DNA from: Lindgomyces ingoldianus
Lineage: Eukaryota; Ascomycota; Dothideomycetes; Pleosporales; Lindgomycetaceae
Assembly (NCBI RefSeq): GCF_010093535.1
Contig: NW_022985172.1
Span: forward strand, 1,188,340-1,252,339
Length of the DNA stretch: 64,000 nt
Direction: 5' to 3'
Below the pieces are notes generated by a model. The model had not been told where the DNA came from, did no database searches, and worked only from the letters and a program-made list of their open reading frames with translations. Below, one piece after another: positions 11,376 to 23,152 of this stretch. Every line of letters begins with the position of its first letter. The stretch's first letter is position 1. The position numbers and the translations under genes were made by a program.

Positions 11376-12340
11376 ATCTCCTCCAAAAGCCACAAACCTA
11401 GGAAGTTGTTCTTGTGAGAGAACCCTCTGTACCACTTTCAATTGTGAGCTACTCCTCTATTGTTCCCTGGTAAACAGCGGATCTCACTCTTCCCTAGATA
11501 GAGCTGTTTGTGATGGCAAATCTTCCAGATAGTTCTGATGATTTGCGCAAAGTTCAGGACGAGTGCTCCTATATCGGTATCTCATCCTCCTGACCTCAAA
11601 AAGCCTTCACGGAGAAATTCCTGTCCAGACTCGCCAGCCAGGATCTCATTCGTCAATTGCATCAGCCACTGTCATTAGCCATTTCAGACATTCCAGACCC
11701 ATTCACACCCTACAAAGTTCTCGGAATGGTCTTCTGCACGCCTTCTTGTCATGCAAGGCTGATATGGTAGAGGTTCTAGCCCAGCCTTGCGATAACCCAT
11801 CGTTTTCGTGCACGATTGGGGCAAACTTACTCTATTAGGCATTCCTTTGTCGCTCTAGTTTTCTTGTCTTGGCTTAGTATCCTCAGGTGAGATCATTCTT
11901 GAACGTGCGACAGACTCATGATCCAAGAACTCGCGACCTTGCGTAACCCTGTCTGCCAGCGCCACCAAAATGGAATTTCCTCAGCTCGCGTTCCCTTTCC
12001 CTACGAAGTCTCGTCGGACGACTTTCTCCTCGTCAAAGTGGCTGGACAATATTGTGGCTTGCGAACTCATTGGTCGGCTTCAGCATTCACTTGCATGTCT
12101 CACGTTCCTCCATCCTATACACAAACCTGATTGGTGAATTGTACCGGCTCCAGATTTGCTTCACCAGCACACATTTCTGAACACTTCGGTATTACCCTTC
12201 AGAGAAGATTGAAAAACGTGCTTCTTCAGCCTCAATCATGATGTTGCGGCTTTATAAGCCTGCATCCCGATCAATCTGGCTGCTCAGCCTTGAGTCCTAA
12301 ACGTTGCGATACTGTGACCACAATATAGCGGACTACCAAA
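11376..12340. other. intergenic region without a recognisable gene
   Basis: About 965 bases between trm7 and the first tandem membrane-protein gene. Several short frames are open (for example 11563-11838 and 11918-12130), but none shows a domain, a signal peptide or a spliced continuation I can support. It should contain the trm7 3' UTR and the promoter of the next gene. Confidence 0.6.
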
Positions 12341-13528
12341 ATGAATACCTTGATCCCATGTATTGGCCTCTCACTCCTATCCACCATTGACTTAGTGTAT
12401 GGAGTTCCCAGTCCTGTGGACCCAACGATCACACCTGCCCCCTTACTTCCAAGGGCCGTAGATAGCCTCGTTGGATATTACTTGAACAATTCAGTATCAT
12501 CATGTAAGAACCCTCAAGCTACATGGTTTCTAAGTTCCGGGACCTGACTAGATAGATGAACCGTTGTATTGTCTTGGTTCTAGTGGACCCTCGACTTGGT
12601 CTACGACTTCGACATGGGGGTACTGCTGTCCTGAGACTGGAGTATGCTCCCAGTTTGTGACATCTTGCAGCGGCAAATTTGCGGTGAGAACAAACGGGGT
12701 AAAAGTTAATTGGTGAGTTCACGTGCCTGTTTATCTGTTGTTGAAGAAAGCGTAGATGTTGATATTTGCACAAATTATAGCAATACGGACGGTGGGGCTG
12801 ATTGCAACACCGATTTCGTGTTTGCGACTCTGGGCGACTCGTATCCAACTTTTTGGGTAGGATGTGTTGATGCCGGCCAGACCCAAGGGAGCTACTTTCG
12901 GACGGAGCCTCGTCGTACAACTTCGAAACCATGTGAGCGAAGCGCTCCCACTTGATACATGTGCATCTTGCTAACATACAATCTAATAGCGGAATCGTCG
13001 AAGCCATCCCCCTCATCTTCAAGGACAACTACCACGACATCCACAAACCCAAGTCCTACTCCCTCCTCGAATCCACCTCCCGGCCCAAACAAGGCAACAT
13101 ACGCTGGTGTAGCCATTGGTGCTGTTGCCGCTCTTGCTATCATTGGTTTCATCATCTACTTCATTATTTCAAGACGACGTAAAAATAATCCTTCCCCTGG
13201 TGCGGGTTTCAATTATGCAGCACCACTGCCACCGCAACCAGGTCAGCCCGAAGCAATGAATCCACCCATGAGTCCACAACCCGGTGCTCTATACAGTCCT
13301 CCGATGAGCCCGCCGCCGCCAATGAGTCCACCCCCGCAAGACGCTGCATGGCCGGCAGATCACAAGACTCCTGCATATACAACAAATGGGTATGTAATGC
13401 AAGAGTCTAGCTACAAGTCTCCGTCGGTTGCGGCTGCGTATATGGCGCCAGATCCGTCTGTCCCAGGATCTTCGGAATTACCCGCCCAACAAGTCGCCCA
13501 GCAGAGGGTAATGCCGGAGTTAGCCTGA
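12341..13528 (+). CDS. secreted/single-pass membrane protein, tandem family copy A
   Basis: Not a family I can name. It recalls an ascomycete group of small cysteine-rich ectodomain proteins with one membrane segment. My model is join(12341..12525,12584..12712,12781..12932,12990..13528), 334 residues. It has a signal peptide (MNTLIPCIGLSLLSTIDLVYG), then a DPTITPAPLLPRA motif, a cysteine-rich part (WGYCCPETGVCSQFVTSC, CNTDFVF, FWVGC), and a Ser/Thr/Pro stalk. One membrane helix (GVAIGAVAALAIIGFIIYFI) is followed by RRRK and a proline-rich cytoplasmic tail with repeated PPMSP. Introns 1 and 2 split a TG|N cysteine codon. Intron 1 uses GTTTCT; the stronger GTAAGA donor at 12504 would break the frame. 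The layout resembles wall-stress sensors, but function is unknown. Confidence 0.75.
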
Positions 13529-14025
13529 CGGATCAGGCCGACTAGTATCTTGACTTGACTGCAGCTCTAGAATGTTCTTATCGGCTGTCGCTTGCTTCCA
13601 AACCCTGCCGTTTAAAGAATGGGGAGTTTATGTGATATCACTGTCTGTTTTATCCTCGTTATTGAGGTCTCTTTAGTTTCGTCTTTGATTCTTTAGAATT
13701 GGGCTCTCTCATGTTGTTGATCGCGCATGTGTTTGTTTTTCTCGTGATTTAGTGACCATTGGGTGTTGAATCGCTTAACTTCTGCAGCTCGACGACAACC
13801 CCCTCCTTCCCCTCTAAATTACTCCACAAAGTGACTTGGCACCGGGATAATTATCTAGTTGATAGCCAAGATCTGCCATCCGGAATTATGACAGATGCCC
13901 GAAACCCCTATTGAGGGATGGTGGTGTGGCTGTATAATCCCAATTTTTTTATATGGTGTATTCGCTGGGCTAAAATGCTACTTGACTGAGTTCGCTCCTT
14001 CATGACGCTCCTCGAATCTGCCAAC
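13529..14025. other. spacer between tandem copies A and B
   Basis: About 500 bases with no ORF of note. It presumably holds the 3' end of copy A and the promoter of copy B. There is no repeat or RNA gene that I recognise. Confidence 0.5.
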
Positions 14026-15062
14026 ATGAACACATTCCTTACTACAGTTTCACTCTCGGCATTATTCTCAGCGGGCTTTGTGGATTCGGTGCTAAATCCT
14101 GCTGATCCGACAATTACCGCTGTCGCTATACTCCCAAGAGACGTCAGCGACCCATACTTCATTGGATACTATCTGAATTCTACAGATGGTAAATGTGCGT
14201 AGTCCGAAGCATCTCTAAAACTTCTGTCTAACTTTGTCTGCAGACTCTTCTTCAGGTTGCGCGGCCCCATACACATGGTCTGTTTAGCAGTCATGGGGCT
14301 ATTGTTGTCCTGATGCCAAATGCTTCGACTACATGACCGTCTGTGGTGGTCCAAGCAATCAATATGCCATTCGCTATGGGGCCAGTACTGGATCGTACAT
14401 TAGCACATGGTATGCATGCGCAGTTCGTCGCCTTTGAGATGCTAATTCGAAGTTTAGTGGGGGGAAGTGTAATACTGATTATATCTACCCAACTCCAGGT
14501 GCTTTAACCTCTTTGCGATGGGTTGGGTGTGTCCCAAATGCCGCAGGGACGACATCATATTTCCTGACGAAACCTGTAGACCCAGTTACCTCGAGCTGTA
14601 AGTCATTTGTGTTTCCGCTACGTTAGACTTCCGCTAATGAATCCCTCAGTTTCAGGTCCCTCCTTGCCCTCGACAAAGCCTACACCAAACCCAACCCCAA
14701 GTTCTGGCCCAATATCCTCTCCTAGCCCGGGTCCGAGCCCGGGTCCCGCATCCTCAAGCCCTAACAAAGCTATTTATGCAGGCATCGTAATTGGAGCCGG
14801 AGCCATCCTCGCCATCATTGGCTTCATCATTTACACCATCATGACAAAGCATCGAAAGAAGGAGGAGAGCGTGAAGAAGCCTACCAGTTTCGAGGATGCG
14901 CCTCTAGAACAACCAATGTCTGGCCCTGTAGAGATTATGGGGACTCCAATAGATCCACCTTTCGCTGGTCCGGTTGAGATTGGGGGGACTCCAGTAATTC
15001 CCCGAACGCGCAGACGACTCCTCGGCCGTACGATTACAAAGTACCCGAGTACGCTGCGATGA
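14026..15062 (+). pseudogene. tandem family copy B with an in-frame stop
   Basis: A clear paralogue of copy A. My model is join(14026..14194,14244..14409,14458..14597,14650..15062). It has a signal peptide (MNTFLTTVSLSALFSAGFVD), then DPTITAVAILPRD, FIGYYLN, SWGYCCPDAKC, KCNTDY and LRWVGC, a Pro/Ser stalk, a membrane helix (GIVIGAGAILAIIGFIIYTI) and a basic tail. The splice phases match copy A at introns 2 and 3. A TAG stop at 14285-14287 lies in frame just before SWGYCC, where copy A reads through without a stop. The segment 14278-14287 begins GT and ends AG but at 10 bases is too short to be an intron. Everything downstream stays open, so either this is a recent nonsense mutation (CAG to TAG is one transition) or I have the first intron wrong. 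Confidence 0.6.
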
Positions 15063-16040
15063 GGTAGGAACCAATGTCTACTATTCTTAGAGTTACCAAG
15101 TTGGGGGCCACTCCTAGAATGGCGTAGGGTCTAGGCGTATGCTTCATGACTGGCTATATTCCGAGGAGGTGGTGTCCCCAAGTCTTCATGCCGCCGGCTA
15201 TGGCGACTCTGACTCAAATACAAGGGGTTGCATTAAGGGATGATGAGTTCGACATGGTAAATCATAGTTCGGGGACGTGGCTAGGGTTAGGAAGTGTTTA
15301 AGAGGATTTATCTCTTTTCACAACATCTCTCTACCTGTTACTATATTCCTAAGAATAAATCTGATAATCTGTGGCAATAGTTTATAAGAATCTTGACTAC
15401 ACCGTTAAAACATGGAAGAGTTTCTCAGTATTGGCCGCTATATCTACTATCTTGGATTGTTAGAGTAATCTAAGAGGAACGAGTACTGTATTCTTATCAT
15501 CTAATGTGAAACATGGGAAGACGATAATTAAGAAACGATATTTGCCTCCTATTCATTTTTTGCTTGATTTTAGCAAGTCAAACGGATCATTCAGATTAAC
15601 TCTATCCTGGCTGTGTTCCATGCTGTTGGATAATATGGTATAATGGTTGAACTCGTTACGCAGTATGAAAATATTAGTGGATGGAGAGACATATCTTTCT
15701 CACCACGCAACTTTTGGTTTTGTGATTCTGGTGAGGAAAGGCATGACAAGCGAACTGCATGTGCTTCGACCTTCCAAAATCTAAGCATCCGCAAGCCACA
15801 AAAACTCAGCCTTGCAAATAACCCCGGTCCAGACCCGCTCAAATACGAGTGACATGTCCATGGCGCGGAAACCTCAGCCGCAAAGTCCGGGCGACCTGAT
15901 CTCGCTGCGGATTTCTAAAAGCAACGTTTCTCTGCTCTGAATAGTGACCTGATGAGCTCCTTCTTCACATGCCACTGCACCCAACATCCCTGCGCAAACC
16001 CTTCCTCGCATGCATTTGCATAGAGCTTCGAATGTTTAAG
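15063..16040. other. spacer between tandem copies B and C
   Basis: About 980 bases with no supportable gene. Small frames (15591-15842, both strands) lack features. The stretch at about 15300-15560 is somewhat AT-rich but does not resemble the flanking transposons. Confidence 0.5.
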
Positions 16041-16959
16041 ATGAGAGAACTCAACGTGCTCATAATATCCTCGCTCTTATCTCTCGGCTTCGCAGATACC
16101 TTTTCCCCATCTTCTATTGACTTTTCGCCGCTCGTCACACCGCAGGCTGTGCTGCCACGACAGGAAACCCAAGACTCACGCTTCATCGGCTTCTACCTCC
16201 CCACAGGAACACTTTCCTGTAACGCGAATTTCTTTTACACAACTGCAGTGTTTTTCGTGCGCAGTACCAGCTCCACAATCGCGACATGTTTACCCAACGA
16301 ACAGAAAACAGATGTGCGAGGTGCAGAGTGGTGGGTGGATTGCACGCATCGGATTAATGGAACGAGGGCAGAGACATTGTACGCCTTTAATATTTCCCCT
16401 AGTTGTTTGACTATATTCCAGCATATTTGCACTTATCATGGAACATTGTCAGGACGGGTTTGCCCACGCTAGGATTAGGGCGAACGTTCATAGCATACAA
16501 TTTTCAGTCCTGAGATACTCCAATCCAACCCCCACGTTAGATAATGGAATGTAGTACAGTACAGTATGCACTGACAAGTAGTTACTTTTTAGCACGCAAT
16601 CGAATTGCGCAACAGGTACGATATTCAAGTCCCTAGGTGATACGGAACCAACATACTATTTCATTCCCTCCTCTGGGATGCCGACAACCTTGTACCGCAG
16701 CCAGCCCAGCGTCATCTCTGCTACCACGACATCCAATCCAAGTTCTTCCTCGTCAAGAAAGGGTGCGAGTGCGACGGTCATTGGAGTTTCAGTCGGTGGA
16801 GGTATTGCGCTGATTGGTATCGTTGTTGTCATATGTGTGTGGGTTTTGAGACACAAGAAGAGAAGGCGCGAGCAGGAACGCGTAGAGAGACGGCAGATTG
16901 ACGCGTTAAGTCCGGCAGCTGTGGTTCCGCTTGTGCCTGTGGTGCATTATTACAAATGA
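16041..16959 (+). CDS. secreted/single-pass membrane protein, tandem family copy C (divergent)
   Basis: Third member of the tandem family, recognised by its order of parts. It has a signal peptide (MRELNVLIISSLLSLGFAD), a VTPQAVLPRQ motif, FIGFYLP, a short cysteine part ending WWVDC, then a Thr/Ser stalk. A membrane helix (VIGVSVGGGIALIGIVVVIC) and a KKRRREQER tail follow. The WGYCC block of copies A and B is absent. The first exon is open from 16041 (an ATG also at 16032). The last exon is open through 16959. A frame-consistent join is 16041..16378 with 16701..16959 (donor GTACGC, acceptor CGCAG), giving 198 residues, but a 322-base intron is long for this locus. Other acceptors near 16636 are possible, so the middle may hold a missed exon or be decayed. 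Confidence 0.5.
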
Positions 16960-17077
16960 CAGCATTTCCAAGTATCCGCATTATCAAGGGTTTTCACAAG
17001 AAGACGGTGGCTAGGGAAGCGAGAGTGCTGGGGGGTATATTTTGTCATGATTTTGCATTCGTCGACCACTAGACCTT

Positions 17078-18882
17078 CTAACCGGTCGTAAATTTCGCCC
17101 GAAGCCTGGTTATCCTGCCTCGAAGAACCCCTTGCAACCCCCCGGCACCCATTGTTTGAACTTCATCAGCGCCAACGAACCTTCTCACGAGCAGATTGAA
17201 AATATTGCCAAAGCCCAACGCCATCACGGTACTCGTGAGAATGATGACGTTGTAAGGCATACTGAAATCCGGGGTCGGCAAAGGAAGCAGTAAGGACGTT
17301 GTTCGGACATAAACGCCTTGCTTTCCTGAAGAGCCGGGGGAAAGGAGCCGGATAACAGCGGGAGCAACATCGAAGCCACGGTTTGCGTCCGGCGGGTATT
17401 CCGTATATCTTAAAATCGCTTTCTCGAAATCGTAGGTCAGAGTGAGGGTTGACGCGGGAGGGATAGCCATGCAGAGTTCGAGGTGGGTCCCACGGTGACG
17501 ATCCACGGCTGGTCGGTAGTAGGTTTCTTTGATAGGATTTGAGGGCGAGGTATCGACACGGGCTTGAAGCGTGTGCAGGTATGGCTTCATGAACCAAGGG
17601 AGTGACTCGAGATAGACGAACTCGACAGAATCGGTGAAGGACGGGTTGCGGATTACAGCCTGGATGCTGCCACGTTCTTGGCCGTGACCGTTGATGGAAC
17701 GGGCGGCAAAAAGTGGAGGGCTTGCAAGGACGAGGCCAGTAGTCATTTGTTGTTCAGGAAGGTCGATGTCGAAATCGGCACCTGTTGGGAGCTTATAGCA
17801 TCGCACTGTGTCCGAAGCAAGCCGGGTTTCGACATATTGCCCGGTTGTGTTGGCCTGTATAATCCTTTCAGGAGGCGTGTTGATGCAAACCGTTTTGGCG
17901 CCTTCTCCATCTTCATCGGTCAGGGGGCAGGCTCCTTTCAAAGATCTGCCAAATATGTCTGTGAGATTCCATGGCGGTTCTGCGGATTTATCCAGGGGAT
18001 AGCATGTGTCTTCTGCATTATAATGCTTCGAGGTGTCGCAAGCGATTTCCTCGATCGGGAGAGGTCGGGGAATGGGGTTGTCCCGCGGGCGCTTCGATCT
18101 GTCAATATCCAGCACCATGTCCACTGTCTGCTCCATTTCCAACACACAATGCGTCCCATCCTGTCCGCATATGGGCCGCACGTCAATTGCCATGGTTTGC
18201 CACGAAGCATCGAATAGCTTGTGACCATCCAGCAGACTGGATATGCCTGCCTTGCCCTTGCAAGGGAGCAGCTTCAGGAAAGGCGTCAGGTTCTCCGTAC
18301 ACACGACTTCGTGTGGAAGCGTTCCATGCAATAAGTGTAGACTGGACGAGTTATGGTGGTCTCCTTCGGGCTGGAATGACATGACTGGTCGGATAGTCTT
18401 GGTAGCATCTATGAAGTTCAAGGAGGCGCAGAAAAGGCCTGAGAGAGCATTGGTGAGGGTTAGCCATCGCGCAAAGGCCCTGTGACACACGTTAGCCACT
18501 GCTCTGGACAGGAGTCGATGCTTACGCACTCTTCCTCACTCAGTGCTTCCAGCCACGCCCATAATTCCACTCCCGTGCCTCCTTCGCGCGCGCCATCCCA
18601 GGGCTGCTGTCCCCAGCTCTCAGCATCCCACCGCCCTAAGCTGAAGCGCAGATGCAGTTCCTTGGTTCCCGCATGCTGCAAGATCTGGCCCAACGACCGC
18701 GGGAAGTATCTGAAGTGTTGCTGGTCAAAAGAGGCCGAGGACTCGTTGCTGCGGAAATTGAACGAGGCAAGAAGGGCAGATCGGGGAAGGGGGCGGAGGA
18801 GGAGGCGCTCGTAGTAGTCTGAAGCTGCAGAGGCGAAGGCTATGAGGTAATTGAAGAAGAGTAAGGGGAGAAAAGAACGCAT
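17078..18882 (-). CDS. gpi16: GPI transamidase subunit GPI16/PIG-T
   Basis: A subunit of the endoplasmic-reticulum GPI transamidase, which attaches GPI anchors to proteins. The model is complement(join(17078..18479,18530..18882)), 584 residues. A signal peptide (MRSFLPLLFFNYLIAFASA) is followed by the luminal PIG-T domain, with family stretches such as SASFDQQHFRYFPRSL, LTNALSGLFCASLNFID and ESLPWFMKPYLHTL. One membrane helix near the C-terminus (YNVIILTSTVMALGFGNIFN) precedes a short cytoplasmic tail. The 50-base intron uses a GTGCGT donor, which restores the conserved continuation EEEAFARWL. The GTAAGC four bases further in would break the frame. It converges with copy C and is divergent from LUC7. 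Confidence 0.93.
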
Positions 18883-19136
18883 CGCGGCATTGCAGCCACG
18901 CCCGAGAGCTGGAGAGGAAATAAGTTGCAGGCTTGTGATTTTCCTGCCACCCTGTCCGCGACGTAACTCTCACGTGCTGACTCAGGGCTTGGCGCATCCT
19001 TTTCAGAAGCGCGACGGGCTCACCTCGATTTCTTCGTCGCAACACCACACCACAACGTCGGGGAGAGCGCATCAGCTCTTGATAATCATTGCGCGTGTCA
19101 GCTTACAAGTAAAGACATAGTGCGACAACAACCACG
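18883..19136. promoter_or_regulatory. shared divergent promoter of gpi16 and luc7
   Basis: A 254-base interval between two divergent start codons. It must carry both promoters. No specific motif is claimed. Confidence 0.6.
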
Positions 19137-20102
19137 ATGGCGGCGGCGGATATGCGCAAGCTGCTTGGCATGTACCTCTTCCTCCCCAGCGACCTTGCTG
19201 GCTAACCTCTTCTACAGAGCAGCTCATGGGCCAGCAGGCCATGTCTGCCGGGCCCCGCGCACCCCAAATCGAAATCACCGATCCCAAGGCATGTCACTCC
19301 TACATCGTTGGGAACTGCCCCCACGATCTGTTCACCAATACCAGACAAGACTTTGGTCCGTGTCCCAAGTTGCACAGCGAAGCTTTGAAGCTCGAGTATC
19401 AAGATGCTTCACCTGAGCAGAAGCGCGAGTGGGGCTTCGAGTTCGACTATCTTCAGGACATGCAGAGGCACGTGTTTGAGTGTGATCGCCGCATTGACAC
19501 TGCGCAACGAAGGCTCGAGAAGACGCCAGATGAGATTCGACAGACCAACCAATTAGTGAGTATAGTATCCGTCTGCTTAACATATGGAGATAATACTCAT
19601 ATAGGCACAGCTGAAACAAATCAACGAACTGACCAAAACCATCGAGAATGGTATGCTTGAAGTTCAAATCCTCGGTGAAGTCGGCCAGGTTAATCGGGCT
19701 GTATCCGAGTTCTTCATTGTTCGCCAGAAGAAGCAGGAGAAAGAGGACAGGGAGCGGGATTTGAAATCACTTGCCGACACCGGAGGGCCGTCAGGTCACC
19801 AGAAGTTGCAGGTCTGCGATGTGTGCGGCGCATATCTCAGTCGGCTGGACAATGATCGGCGATTGGCAGATCATTTCTATGGCAAGATGCATCTCGGATA
19901 CGCGCAGATGCGCAAGTCGTACAATCAACTGAAGCATGAGGTGCAGGGTCGTCGCCCACCACGAAGACACGCCGATGGTCCACGGAACGACTTCGAGCCG
20001 AATGGCTACCGCGGACCTGGAGGAGGCCATGGAAGTGGTGGATGGGGTGGCCGGGGCGCACGTCGTGGTGGTCGTGGTGGTCCCCGCCGAGGAGGCTGGT
20101 GA
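19137..20102 (+). CDS. luc7: U1 snRNP-associated splicing factor LUC7
   Basis: LUC7 is a U1 snRNP protein that influences 5' splice-site choice. The model is join(19137..19167,19218..19555,19605..20102), 288 residues. The conserved N-terminus MAAADMRKLLEQLMG is recovered only by splicing a 50-base intron that begins GC (GCATGT) and ends CTACAG. A GT donor four bases later does not keep the frame. Zinc finger 1 is CCCH-type (C36, C44, C59, H63), a helical stretch follows, zinc finger 2 is C2H2-type (VCDVCGAYL...HFYGKMH), and the tail is Arg/Gly-rich. The second intron (49 bases) is ordinary GT-AG. Starting at the in-frame ATG in exon 2 is possible but would lose the conserved first helix. Confidence 0.92.
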
Positions 20103-23100
20103 AGTTTCTTGCATCTGAGGAGCAAAGGAGTTCAGGTGTGTCGTATAATTCGTCCGCTTCCCAAAGGTTCGGCTTACCTCTAGCATTTCAAAAGGAAAAG
20201 CCTAGGCTTGGTTGGTTCTCTATATAGCGAGCAGGTTTCGGGGATGGATGCTTCTTGGGGGCATGGGCATACACCCTATCCAATCACAGTACGCCTTCTT
20301 CAAAATGCGGCAGCACCACCCCATTCTCTAACAGAATTGACCAGGTGGTTGTATACCTAGTAATCGATCAATGAAGACTCTAGCATGCTGACCCGCAGCT
20401 TCATCTCGGTATGTATTTTCTTACGGACTACTTGCTACATCCTCAGGTATCTAATAAGTATCTACTACTACAATTTTTGCACATGCACTAAGCTCCACTG
20501 ATCTTTCCCTCGAAGCGCTACGGGGAGGTACAATGGTAATATGGCTGATTGTCTCTTTCCCTCCCTTTGTTTGTATGACCCACGCATATCTATTTGTTCA
20601 AACTCGTGGTAGTTATTTTCGTTAGAATCGTGCAGGAGACCTAAGTATAACATCTCTTTTCTGCTGATTTGATCATCCACTTCGTCATTAAGAGCCGCCA
20701 GCACATTTCCTTCCCTTCCGCATGCCGTCTTGACGCACAATGTTGTTCCACAATGACAGATGCGTCGTCATTAATAAGCACGCCATTGTCGCCTTCGTTC
20801 AGAAGAGAAGTGGGCGGAGTGGCAGCAAGGGATGTCATTCAGTAAATTCAAGAATGTGCCATCGTCTCAACCCCAAGTTCGTGTTTCGTTCGCCCTTGCT
20901 GATAGTCTAATTGACCGTTTATTTTCCCTGCGATGTTCCTCCCAAGAGATGTCAGACCATCCTCTGTATACATATTCAGCAGCGTCACCTTCAAGCCTTA
21001 GAGCACCGAGCCCAATCTCGCAACACAAGTATAAGCGCCAAATCTAGCGCTGGGTCTCTATCTAGCCAGACTGGGAACACCAACTATTGTCGAACCGACG
21101 CATTCCTATTTCTCTGAATTTCCTTGCAAAGTGCTTCACACACATCAAACCAGTTGAAAGCACCAATCAAGATGGTCAGACTGTAGAGAACCAGCAAGAC
21201 ATCCTTACACTTGGGGCCCGTGTTTACATGACCAATATTACTCTCGCCAATAACAGCTACAGCCTTGTCATTGGCATCTGGAACAGCGATAACTGAATTG
21301 CAGCAGACAACTTTCAATGAAAATCGCGTCAGAGTCGTGTTCCTCTTCCCAGTTGGCTTGTGGATTTGGCCAACTGTATTCTGTAGAGATATCCGAGACG
21401 TTTCCAGAGATCCCGACACCCGATTCCCAAGTTAGGTACACGGATGGGGTATTCTTTTCAGAGGGGTTAGGCACTGAAGACCTGGGGATTACGGGACCAG
21501 TTAAGTCAGGCGATTGGAGTTGTTGATACCGAATTTTAGCGAGGAGAGGGCATAAGCAGCGGGCTGATGGGACTTGCATATCTCGTTCTTGCGAATCATG
21601 CGAGAGTTTTGAATTATACTTCTATCGTCTTCACTTTTTAAGTTACTTCTTCGAGTCCCACTTTCCACCCCATCCCCCAATTCTCTTAGATTAATGAAGA
21701 TGTGAACTCACTTCAAGTTACAGACTCGTTTTCCTCGCACTTAGCAGACCAATTTCCGACAAACTATTTAACAGCAATGCTCTTGCTCTCAGAGGGAACC
21801 CAGCGATTGAACACGATTCAGAGTTTGCACCCGTGCCCATGCTTTTGATCATCTCGGAAAATTTATGCTTTTTGCTCTAACCCTGTGGACGGATTCGTCA
21901 TAAATGGACCCCCCGGGTCTGTCTCGGGGGTCCTCGTACCCGGTCCGCAAGCCATCGCGGAAGACAGGCCTGAGCGAATTTCAGTGCTGAGGTGATTGAG
22001 ACGGTTACCGATAACGGGACGACGTTGATGTGCCGCCCCGATTCTGCTCCCAATTACCTCGCCTCTCAATTTTTTACTCCTGCGACATATAGCCGGTAGA
22101 GTAATCCGGGTGCGGCGGATTGTGAAGCGAAAACCCCGAGGTTGTTAATCATCATTAGTGGTAAGGCTTTGCAAATCCGCTAGATATGATGAGTATTGCG
22201 AGTATGAGATGATTTGATGGAGATACATGCATCGTTGCTGATCAACAACAGGGACAAGGGGTGCAGTACGAGGAGATAACTTTCTGGAAAATGTGCATGT
22301 TTTTGGTGTCGGGCGAATGAAACTGGGGTTGTGGGAAGGCAGGAATATTGACGTCAACGAGCGTTTTGTGTATGTCAGGCGGTTAGCATATAGGCCAATT
22401 TTCTCCGCCATATATCCTCTTCTGGACGCATCGTGCGGTACTGCTGTGCTTGAGTTTCATCAACCACTCAGGCTGATGCACGAAACCTAAGGTGCATCCA
22501 CGGCCTCGGAACCCCCGAGATTTTGAACATCACTTCATTTGAATCTCTTAGGTTTCAAAGATTCACGGTAAGGCTGCGACGAAATTGGAACAAAACTCTA
22601 AAAATGCCTAAAAGTGGCACGATGCATGCATTTTACAAGGATGCTCAGGTTGCCACGATGAGTGTTGAGGTCGCCGAAGTAGGCAGAGGTCCGTGCACCA
22701 CATGATTTCGGCGATGTGACTCTGGTCTGCACTTCGACGTCGTTCCCTATCATCCAGTCAGCTGAAATGTGTAGCGAGCCAAAGCCTATTACCGTAATAC
22801 AGGCGAGGTTGCGCGCGCGAGCTTGTCCGTTTTGTGAAGGTTCCCCCGCCTGAGCTGAGGGTGGGCTCGGCGTGGTAGGAGATGGTGGTCACCGCTTACC
22901 AAAAGCTTCGCCTTTTCGACAGCTGCGCTTCGTGGCGCCCTGTGGAGTAACGATGGAAGGCAGGGGCCAGTATGCGGGACCTTGGACCCGGTTGCTGGGT
23001 AGAAGAAGGGTTTCTTTCCTTCTTATTTTTTCTCTTGAAGGTTTATAACAGCTCTGGTTCCTGTCTTTTCTTTCGACTAGAGATTTTATTGGGTATTTTA

Positions 23101-23152
23101 ATCCATTTCCACGTCTGTTTCTTATTCCTGTTGTCTGGGTTGGATATTCACG
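20103..23152. other. 3-kb gene-poor interval upstream of the ABC transporter
   Basis: No gene can be supported. Overlapping short frames on both strands at about 20830-21580 (for example minus 21268-21579 and 21084-21419) look slightly more protein-like than their surroundings and could be exons of an unrecognised or decayed gene. I see no domain and no convincing splice pattern. An imperfectly explained GC-rich hairpin lies at 21906-21933. There is no RIP-like composition and no similarity to the flanking transposons. Confidence 0.5.
21906..21933. repeat. GC-rich inverted repeat (hairpin)
   Basis: GGACCCCC at 21906-21913 is the exact reverse complement of GGGGGTCC at 21926-21933, with a 12-base loop. 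It sits in the gene-poor interval and is not followed by a T run in a useful position. Role unknown; it may be chance. Confidence 0.45.

Noticed and set aside
12504..12583. GTAAGA donor as intron 1 of tandem copy A
   Set aside because: Best-looking donor, but it puts WGYCC out of frame; the GTTTCT donor at 12526 keeps frame and forms a cysteine at the junction as intron 2 does.
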